Positions 1-5,039 of a stretch of DNA of 5,039 bases are shown in pieces. A program made the translations under genes and the position numbers. Below the pieces are notes generated by a model. That model saw nothing but the letters and a program-made list of their open reading frames with translations, made no database searches and was not told where the DNA came from. The number at the start of each line of letters is the position of its first letter. Within the stretch, counting starts at the first letter, position 1. The DNA is from Acidobacteriota bacterium (lineage in GTDB: Bacteria; Acidobacteriota; Blastocatellia; RBC074), in the NCBI GenBank assembly GCA_013140935.1, contig JABFSD010000669.1, positions 1 through 5,039 of the forward strand. Reading direction: 5' to 3'.

Positions 1-643
1 AGTCATACGTCGCGCGGCGCAACAACGTTAGTTTGTCGGCAGGGGCAGCGGGTTGAATGTTCTTCGCTTCGAGTTGTTGCAGAACGAATGCATCAATCGG
101 AGATTTCACCCACGCTTTGTTTTTGACCGCAGGCACCGCCGGACGCGCCAGCGGTTGAAACGACCAGAAAGCCTTTTCGGCTTCGGTGAAAGGCCGCGTC
201 GTACTGGGTTTGGCATTGGCAGCAGCTTCGACAACGGGGGCTTTCGCGCCCGGCCAGTAAGCGCCCACCTTCACCCACGTAGTAATCGCCGCGATCTCTT
301 CGTCTTTGAGTTTGCCCTTCGGCGGCATCTTGAGCGTTTCGTGGTAGCTGATGACTTTGAGCAAACGGCTCTCTTCAGGATTGTCTTTATTCACCAGCGT
401 ACCGCTCTCGCCGCCTTTGGCGAAGCCTTCCGCCGTGGTCAGATCGAGTTGTGCGACTTGCGCTTTCGGGTTGTGGCACGCAGCGCATTGCGTAGCGAAG
501 AGCGGGCGGATTTGTTTTTCGAAGAATTCGGCTTGCGCGTCGGCTTGCGCCGAAGCAGCGGTAAGCCAGGACATACTGCCTACGCCCACAGCGAATCCGC
601 AGAGCAGCAAACTCAGTTTTAGATAGCGAAATGAATTGCTCAT
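1..643 (-). CDS. PSCyt1/DUF1549 secreted cytochrome c protein, N-terminal part (cut by left edge)
   Basis: An uninterrupted minus-strand frame runs from ATG at 643 to the window edge, 214 codons with no stop, so the C-terminus is missing. Residues 1-32 look like a Sec signal peptide: basic start, hydrophobic core around 10-28, and an Ala-Ser-Ala cleavage site near 30-32. A haem c motif CAACH lies at residues 53-57 (DNA 473-487). A KMPPKGKL stretch follows, in which Met106 is a candidate axial ligand. This is the layout of the Planctomycete cytochrome c (PSCyt1) domain, roughly residues 40-130. From about residue 155 the sequence (FWSFQPLARPAVP, then SPIDAFVLQQLEAK) matches the lead-in and start of DUF1549. 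Full-length members usually continue for several hundred residues through DUF1549 and DUF1553. Their function is unknown; a periplasmic redox role is inferred from the haem site. No good Shine-Dalgarno precedes the ATG, but the signal peptide supports this start. The long plus-strand frames opposite it are shadows. Confidence 0.9.
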   Translation of the reverse strand, partial: MSNSFRYLKLSLLLCGFAVGVGSMSWLTAASAQADAQAEFFEKQIRPLFATQCAACHNPKAQVAQLDLTTAEGFAKGGESGTLVNKDNPEESRLLKVISYHETLKMPPKGKLKDEEIAAITTWVKVGAYWPGAKAPVVEAAANAKPSTTRPFTEAEKAFWSFQPLARPAVPAVKNKAWVKSPIDAFVLQQLEAKNIQPAAPADKLTLLRRATYD

Positions 644-703
644 AGCTTTTGATGGTAACGGTAACAAGATCGAAGAAGGTACAGCGTGGAAATTGATAAT
701 GAC

Positions 704-732
704 TGTATAGCTTCGCGGCGATTGAGCGTCAA
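704..732 (-). promoter_or_regulatory. Sigma-70-type promoter for the cytochrome gene
   Basis: On the minus strand a TTGACG box (727-732) is followed by exactly 17 nt and then TATACA (704-709). Both hexamers are one base from the consensus and the spacing is optimal. Initiation would fall near 697-698, giving a leader of about 55 nt before the ATG at 643. That leader contains a tandem GGTAAC repeat (plus-strand reading, 654-665) of unknown meaning. The position just upstream of the cytochrome gene and downstream of wecB supports separate transcription. The call rests on motif match only. Confidence 0.6.
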
Positions 733-872
733 GGATTTGGCCGTGCTGGCAGACGGATTGGTGTGTATATGCTTTAGGTCGAACGGATGGTGGTGGTGAA
801 TTTGAAGCCACCCCATTCATCAAATTACTGGCTTTGCCGGGAGGGAGCTGATTTAACCCTTCCTTCAAGAAC

Positions 873-900
873 GTGGCGTGAGCCTCGCAGCCCACGCCAC
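873..900 (-). terminator. Stem-loop just after wecB, possible terminator without U-tract
   Basis: GTGGCGTG (873-880) and CACGCCAC (893-900) form a perfect 8-bp GC-rich stem around a 12-nt loop, beginning 8 nt past the wecB stop codon. Its place at the end of the proposed three-gene operon suits a terminator or a 3'-end-stabilising hairpin. Neither strand has a run of T after the stem, so it is not a canonical intrinsic terminator. Its direction of action is inferred from the gene order. Confidence 0.4.
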
Positions 901-908
901 CCCCTCAC

Positions 909-2111
909 TTAGTCACCGCTTAACACCGAACTTCCCAGCCATTGGGCAATGCTGTGCGAGACGGCAACGGGCAGACGCCCGGTTTGTAACTGGCCATTGC
1001 AATATTCCTGCAAAACCAGCGCGATGCGGTCAGCGGCTTGTCCGTCGCCGAAAGGATTTTCGACCATCGTCATCGCCGTATAAGCATAAGAATCCGTCAG
1101 CAAGCGCGTAACTTCTTCGACGATACGGTCAGTGTTCGTACCTACCAAACGGCCTGCGCCGCATTGAATGATTTCGGGACGTTCCGTCGTCTCGCGCAAA
1201 ATCAAGACGGGTTTATTAAAGGAAGGCGCTTCTTCCTGAATGCCGCCGGAATCCGTCAAAATTAAATAACTCGACTCGATCAGCTTGCGCAGGTCGTTGT
1301 AACCTGCGGGTTCGACTAAATGTACGTTGGCGATACCTTGCAACTCTCGATGTACGAGGGCGCGCACGTTAGGATTGAGATGTACGGGAAATATAATTTT
1401 TATATCATCGAAACGCCGCGCAATTTGCTGTAATGCCTGACAGATATTTCTTAACGGTTCGCCATGATTTTCGCGGCGATGGGCGGTGACTAACATCAAG
1501 CGTTTGCTTTCGAGTTCGAGCGCATGGAGAGCATCGTCTTCAAAGCGTGCGGGGAGAGGTAGCATTTTTAGCGCGTCTACGACGGTGTTGCCGGTGACAA
1601 AGATGTTCTCGACCGGCACGCCTTCGCGCATAAGGTTACGCCGCGAGAGTTCGGTCGGTGCGAAATGCAAGGTCGCAACACAACCGGCGATTTTGCGATT
1701 CATTTCTTCGGGAAAAGGATTATGAATATCGAAGGTGCGTAATCCTGCTTCTACGTGTCCGACAGCGATGCCCTGATAAAAAGCGGCGAGGCCGGCCATC
1801 GTTACCGTGGTCGTGTCGCCCTGTATCAGAATAACTTGCGGTTGCAGTTCGCCGAATAACTCAAATAATTGCCCTAACGATTTTGAGGCAAAGCTGCCGA
1901 GGCTTTGATTAGGTTGCATCAGTTGCAAGTCAATGTCGGGGGTTACGCCGAAGACTTGCAAAACCTGATCGAGCATTTCGCGGTGTTGGGCCGTCGAAAC
2001 GAGTACGTGTTGGAATAACTCGTGACGTTGTTGCAAGGCTTTGACGACGGGCATCATCTTGATCGCTTCCGGCCTGGTGCCGATTACCGAGACGATTTTG
2101 AAACGTTGCAT
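909..2111 (-). CDS. wecB: UDP-N-acetylglucosamine 2-epimerase (non-hydrolysing), WecB
   Basis: This 400-residue cytoplasmic enzyme interconverts UDP-GlcNAc and UDP-ManNAc. The family signatures are all present in order: GTRPEAIKMMPV (11-22), QHREMLDQV (42-50), QGDTTT (97-102), HVEAGLRT (119-126), NPFPEEMNR (131-139), TAHRREN (209-215), DSGGIQEEAP (287-296), RETTERPE (306-313) and ENPFGDGQAA (351-360). By alignment to E. coli WecB, the catalytic residues Asp95, Glu117, Glu131 and His213 correspond to Asp99, Glu121, Glu135 and His211 here, so the enzyme should be active. The family is usually about 360-380 residues; the extra length is a C-terminal tail after about 370. The ATG has a well-placed Shine-Dalgarno. 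It is the third gene of the proposed operon, so its likely job is to supply UDP-ManNAc to the adjacent NfrB-like polymerase. No UDP-ManNAc dehydrogenase (wecC) is visible in the window. In E. coli this gene was also called nfrC for its role in phage N4 adsorption. Confidence 0.96.
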   Translation of the reverse strand: MQRFKIVSVIGTRPEAIKMMPVVKALQQRHELFQHVLVSTAQHREMLDQVLQVFGVTPDIDLQLMQPNQSLGSFASKSLGQLFELFGELQPQVILIQGDTTTVTMAGLAAFYQGIAVGHVEAGLRTFDIHNPFPEEMNRKIAGCVATLHFAPTELSRRNLMREGVPVENIFVTGNTVVDALKMLPLPARFEDDALHALELESKRLMLVTAHRRENHGEPLRNICQALQQIARRFDDIKIIFPVHLNPNVRALVHRELQGIANVHLVEPAGYNDLRKLIESSYLILTDSGGIQEEAPSFNKPVLILRETTERPEIIQCGAGRLVGTNTDRIVEEVTRLLTDSYAYTAMTMVENPFGDGQAADRIALVLQEYCNGQLQTGRLPVAVSHSIAQWLGSSVLSGD

Positions 2112-2119
2112 TCTGGGGG

Positions 2120-2125
2120 TCCTTT
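2120..2125 (-). promoter_or_regulatory. Shine-Dalgarno site of wecB
   Basis: AAAGGA on the minus strand ends 8 nt before the wecB ATG, good spacing that fixes this start. The 73-nt gap between the glycosyltransferase stop and wecB is otherwise pyrimidine-rich on the coding strand, with no convincing promoter, which fits co-transcription from upstream. Confidence 0.7.
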
Positions 2126-2184
2126 CAGAGAGAGACAGGAAGTAAAGAAAGTGTGGGGTAAAGTAACTTTGCGTGAACGGGAAA

Positions 2185-3876
2185 TTAACCGGCGGCGCGA
2201 CGCGCGGCGGCTGGTTGTGACGGTGACGATTGTGGGGGCGAAGCCAGATAATTGGGCACGTGCCCGCCGACTTCGCCTTCGGTCGGAAAAAAATGTTGGG
2301 TTTTATCCCACGCGATTTTTGCGCCTTTCAGTTCAGAAGTAATGAATTGATTGGTCGCACGGAAGGTGACGGTTATGTTAATTAAGTTATCCCAGGCGAG
2401 CCGCGCCAGTGACAATAGGCCTTGCTGCCAGCCATAAATGCGGCACGTCGCAATGGCACGTTGCACGATGCGATTGAGCATCATCAGCAGGCAAATCACG
2501 AAAGCCGCTTTGACCCACAGGGCTGCGCCCAACAGCGGTGACATACTGGGCCAGACCAACCAGCGCAAAGACATGTGAAACGTGCTGACTAACAAAAATA
2601 AATAATTCAGTAACACTAGGGCGTTGGCCCAAATGCCCTTACGGTCATGAAAAAGTAACCAGCGGGTTTGCAAGTTGCCGACCCAGCCGAATTGCTTCCA
2701 GTTTTGAAAAACAATGCCGACCATCCAGCGCGTGCGTTGACGCATGGCCGTATAAAACGTCGAGGGGAAATGCGCGCGCGTCGTGATCATTTCTTTGAAT
2801 GGTTGGGCCAGTGGTTCGCCTTGTGCATCGCGCGTGCGCCACACCATCTGTCTAACGAAGATGGCTTTGCCACCCGTCAGTCTGAGGCGCAGGCCGAAGT
2901 CATAATCTTCGGTGAGCGATTCGGTATTAAATATTTTGGACGGGCCTAATTCGTCGCTGAGCTTGTCGAGTACGCGGCGTTGGATGCAGGTGCCGACCCC
3001 CGCGCTCGGCACGAAACCGCGCATCCACTCGCGCACATAAATATCTTTGGTGTGCGTTTCGGCGAACTCATCCATATAGCTCGACGCCGTGAAATGCCGC
3101 CAGGGAACTTCGAGCGGAAAAATCGGCGTTTGAATCATGTCGGGATCGCGTTTGTGTAACAGGTAATTATACAAAGGCAATTCCAACGGATGCAGAATAT
3201 CTTCGGGGTCATGCATAACGATAAAATCGTAGTGAATCCCCAACTCTTTTTCGCGCTTTTTCAACGCCAGAAAGGCGGCGTTTAAGTTATCGGCTTTGTT
3301 AGACGGCCCCGGTTTCGGGTTCACGGCGGGCACGACGTTGGGCAATTTGCTCGCGGCTGAGTTGACCTTATTGAGTGTAGGCTCATCGTTCGGATAGCAC
3401 GCGACGAAAAAATCAAAATTCTGATAGTTAATCAGGACGTTATTGGTAAGCAGCATTTCTTCGATAACGTCGTCTTCTTTCCAGGCGGCGATGAAAATCG
3501 CGCCACGCTTTTGCGGCATAGCTAACAAGGTATCTTCTGATAATAGCGGGAACCGTTTGCGCGGATATTTCAGGCGCCGCAAGGCGTAAGTCGTCCAGTA
3601 ATAAAGATCAATAAAGAGGTCATCTATGCCGCTCAGGCAATTACCCAGGGCTAAGGCTAAAAACCACCACTCCGCCCAGTTCAATTGCCGGACGTTGAGC
3701 CATAAAACCGTATAAAGATAAAGAATCCAGTGATGGAGCGTGATGGCCCAACTTTCAGCGGCGTTCGAGAAGAAAAATTCCTCGATTCCGCCGGTGAATA
3801 GAGCCAGACTGGTATCCTGGGGTGCGAGGAAGCAGCAAGCAACTCCCGCCACCGAAAGGGTGTGTGGTAGGTACAT
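2185..3876 (-). CDS. nfrB: NfrB-like inner-membrane family-2 glycosyltransferase (exopolysaccharide synthase)
   Basis: This 563-residue protein is a processive-type GT2 enzyme of the cellulose-synthase fold. Hydrophobic segments lie near residues 48-62 and 70-93, ending in IDDLFIDLYYW, a hallmark also at the start of E. coli NfrB. The cytoplasmic catalytic domain follows: AAWKEDD (130-136), YPNDEPT (161-167), PGPSNKAD (189-196, donor-binding Asp196), HDPED (222-226, the metal-binding DxD-type site), SAGVGTC (291-297), TEDYD (322-326, catalytic-base Asp324) and QRTRW (380-384, the QxxRW acceptor motif). Membrane segments follow near 417-441 and 447-469. The WDKTQHFFP motif (523-531) precedes a Pro/Ser/Ala-rich tail. 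E. coli NfrB is about 745 residues and continues here into an MshEN c-di-GMP-binding region, which is absent. The expected product is a ManNAc- or other HexNAc-based polymer, inferred from E. coli and from adjacent wecB. The start ATG lies 19 nt after the upstream stop with no clear Shine-Dalgarno; an in-frame stop at 3883-3885 rules out an earlier start. About 40 residues precede the region matching E. coli NfrB. Confidence 0.9.
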   Translation of the reverse strand: MYLPHTLSVAGVACCFLAPQDTSLALFTGGIEEFFFSNAAESWAITLHHWILYLYTVLWLNVRQLNWAEWWFLALALGNCLSGIDDLFIDLYYWTTYALRRLKYPRKRFPLLSEDTLLAMPQKRGAIFIAAWKEDDVIEEMLLTNNVLINYQNFDFFVACYPNDEPTLNKVNSAASKLPNVVPAVNPKPGPSNKADNLNAAFLALKKREKELGIHYDFIVMHDPEDILHPLELPLYNYLLHKRDPDMIQTPIFPLEVPWRHFTASSYMDEFAETHTKDIYVREWMRGFVPSAGVGTCIQRRVLDKLSDELGPSKIFNTESLTEDYDFGLRLRLTGGKAIFVRQMVWRTRDAQGEPLAQPFKEMITTRAHFPSTFYTAMRQRTRWMVGIVFQNWKQFGWVGNLQTRWLLFHDRKGIWANALVLLNYLFLLVSTFHMSLRWLVWPSMSPLLGAALWVKAAFVICLLMMLNRIVQRAIATCRIYGWQQGLLSLARLAWDNLINITVTFRATNQFITSELKGAKIAWDKTQHFFPTEGEVGGHVPNYLASPPQSSPSQPAAARRAAG

Positions 3877-3895
3877 TGATCGTCAGCGAAAAGAG

Positions 3896-5039
3896 CTATT
3901 CTTTTACGATATATTTTCCGTAAATGAGTGCGAATCGAAGATCGCCATAACGCGGGCCGTAGGGGTTAGGCTCACCACGCCGTTGAAGGTTGAAATAAAA
4001 TCCCCGCATGTATTCAGCGGTTAATTTAATCCCCCATTTTTGTCGGGGAACAAATCCCAACCCGAACCCGGCCTCCGTCAGATTGTTGAAGAAATCCCGG
4101 CCTGAATCTTTAACCAGATTCACTCTTCCGTAAGCCTCGAGAGAAGTTTGTTGTGCTTGTAAAATACGCAAGCCTTCGCGGGCTTGCAGATAGCCGATTA
4201 CGTTATGGTGAAAACGGCTGTAATAACTTACGTCAAAATAGAGTTCGCCAATTGGATTGAATGGGAACCAGAGTTTTTCATTGGGCGTTCGCTTGCCCCA
4301 CTGCCGTGAGTAATAAGTTCCGAACCGAAAATCGTTGCGTACCTTAACCGTGGCGGTGCGATTGGGCAGCAGATTGAAAGCCAGCCCCGCTTCGCCGTAA
4401 ACCGTCAAGGCATTTTTTAACGGACGCGCCCTGACGCCCAGGCTCGTGACCACGAAATTATCCTCAAATATCTGCGGCAGGTTGCCGCCCGTTGAGCGTG
4501 TGTCGCGGGTAACGCGCAAGCTGAAATATCCTTCGACGCCGTGGCGTTCTGCCAGAATCAGGCCGCTCCGCCAGATAAAAGGCGCAACCAGATTATTGAA
4601 GCGTTGGTAATAAGTCGGTGCCGCGTAAATTTCATTCGTCCATAACCATTGCCGCGAATACACCACTGGCGCGAGAGCTTTGAGTGCGTCTACCGCCTTT
4701 TGGTGAATATCGAGATCGGATGATTCGCTCGCCTGAATAAATTTAGTTCGCGCGCTTTGTTTGTCGTTGACCCGGTCATAAAGATAGCCGAGTTGTAGCT
4801 TAAAAGAATAATTCCCCGGATCGAGCGATTCCGCCGCCAGAAAGGTTTCAATCGCTTCTGGGATGCGGTCTTGTTGAATTAACAAATATCCCAGTTGCGA
4901 ACGCGCCGTTACATTGACCGGATCGAGTTGAATAACTCGATGTAAAGCATTCGTAGCTTCCGCCAGTTGCTTAAAATGGCTGAGGGCATAGGCATACTCA
5001 AACCATATTTTTTCATTTTTTGGCTCCAGTTCCGTGGCC
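3896..5039 (-). CDS. NfrA-like TPR and outer-membrane beta-barrel protein, C-terminal part (cut by right edge)
   Basis: The open frame runs from the right edge to a TAG at 3896, giving 380 visible residues. The N-terminus, including any signal peptide, is outside. Residues 1-108 hold about three TPR units with the usual small/aromatic pattern and LDP ends (LDP at 38-40 and 72-74). From about residue 125 the sequence turns into alternating hydrophobic/polar strands rich in Tyr, Phe, Arg and Gly, for example RVTRDTRSTGG (175-185), VYGEAGLAFNLLPN (213-226) and ELYFDVSYYSRF (265-276). This looks like a beta-barrel, and the domain order matches E. coli NfrA (TPR region, then a C-terminal NfrA domain) and, more loosely, the exporters PgaA and BcsC. 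Lying 19 nt upstream of an NfrB-like synthase, it is the likely outer-membrane export component and could serve as a phage receptor. A TTG at 4885 could be read as a start, but the TPR pattern continues unbroken upstream, so that start is wrong. The last residues are YGKYIVKE, not the aromatic end typical of barrels. Family assignment is from recall, not a search. Confidence 0.8.
   Translation of the reverse strand, partial: ATELEPKNEKIWFEYAYALSHFKQLAEATNALHRVIQLDPVNVTARSQLGYLLIQQDRIPEAIETFLAAESLDPGNYSFKLQLGYLYDRVNDKQSARTKFIQASESSDLDIHQKAVDALKALAPVVYSRQWLWTNEIYAAPTYYQRFNNLVAPFIWRSGLILAERHGVEGYFSLRVTRDTRSTGGNLPQIFEDNFVVTSLGVRARPLKNALTVYGEAGLAFNLLPNRTATVKVRNDFRFGTYYSRQWGKRTPNEKLWFPFNPIGELYFDVSYYSRFHHNVIGYLQAREGLRILQAQQTSLEAYGRVNLVKDSGRDFFNNLTEAGFGLGFVPRQKWGIKLTAEYMRGFYFNLQRRGEPNPYGPRYGDLRFALIYGKYIVKE

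Noticed and set aside
53..622. Long plus-strand open frame of 189 codons, Arg/Phe-rich
   Set aside because: It lies antisense to the cytochrome gene, has no recognisable domain and a composition typical of a shadow frame. The minus strand has a haem motif and signal peptide.
799..826. Inverted repeat AATTTGA/TCAAATT with a 14-nt loop between wecB and the cytochrome gene
   Set aside because: AT-rich, weak, long loop and no adjoining T-run or operator-like context. Not enough to call a site.
2668..2949. Plus-strand frame of 93 codons, and other short frames opposite or overlapping the glycosyltransferase
   Set aside because: These are shadows of the GT2 gene, whose catalytic motifs cover the same stretch.
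4168..4187. Perfect 7-bp hairpin GCAAGCC/GGCTTGC followed on the minus strand by a short T-run
   Set aside because: Terminator-like in shape, but it is in the middle of the barrel coding region and the T-run is short and interrupted. Probably coincidental.
3896..4885. TTG at 4885 as the start of the TPR/barrel gene
   Set aside because: The frame stays open to the window edge and the upstream 51 residues continue regular TPR helices, so this is an internal codon.
4922..4941. Perfect inverted repeat ATCGAGTT-GAAT-AACTCGAT
   Set aside because: It lies inside the TPR coding region with well-conserved repeat residues on both sides. I see no regulatory context and treat it as chance.

Overview
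The window reads as bacterial chromosome, and every supported gene lies on the minus strand. The left-edge gene combines a Planctomycete-type cytochrome c domain with the start of a DUF1549 region. That architecture is common in Acidobacteria, Planctomycetes and Verrucomicrobia. Together with moderate GC and the gene content it suggests an environmental Gram-negative, with Acidobacteria as my best but unproven guess. No RNA genes, insertion sequences, CRISPR arrays or attachment sites were seen.

In transcription order (right to left) there are four genes. (1) The C-terminal 380 residues of a TPR plus outer-membrane beta-barrel-like protein, resembling E. coli NfrA and cut by the right edge (3896-5039). 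(2) A complete family-2 glycosyltransferase of the NfrB type (2185-3876), 19 nt downstream. (3) A complete non-hydrolysing UDP-N-acetylglucosamine 2-epimerase, WecB (909-2111), 73 nt further on, with a clear Shine-Dalgarno. (4) After a 265-nt intergenic region with a stem-loop and a near-consensus promoter, the N-terminal 214 residues of a secreted PSCyt1/DUF1549 cytochrome c protein (1-643), cut by the left edge.

Genes 1-3 form a plausible operon and a coherent pathway. WecB makes UDP-ManNAc, the NfrB-like inner-membrane enzyme would polymerise an amino sugar, and the NfrA-like protein would carry the chain across the outer membrane. In E. coli the same three functions (nfrA, nfrB and nfrC, which is wecB) were identified as phage N4 host factors, and NfrA/NfrB were later linked to a c-di-GMP-controlled surface glycan. 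In E. coli wecB is at a separate locus; here all three are together. The NfrB homologue here also ends where the E. coli protein continues into its c-di-GMP-binding MshEN region, so this version may be controlled differently. The cytochrome gene appears to be an unrelated, separately transcribed unit.
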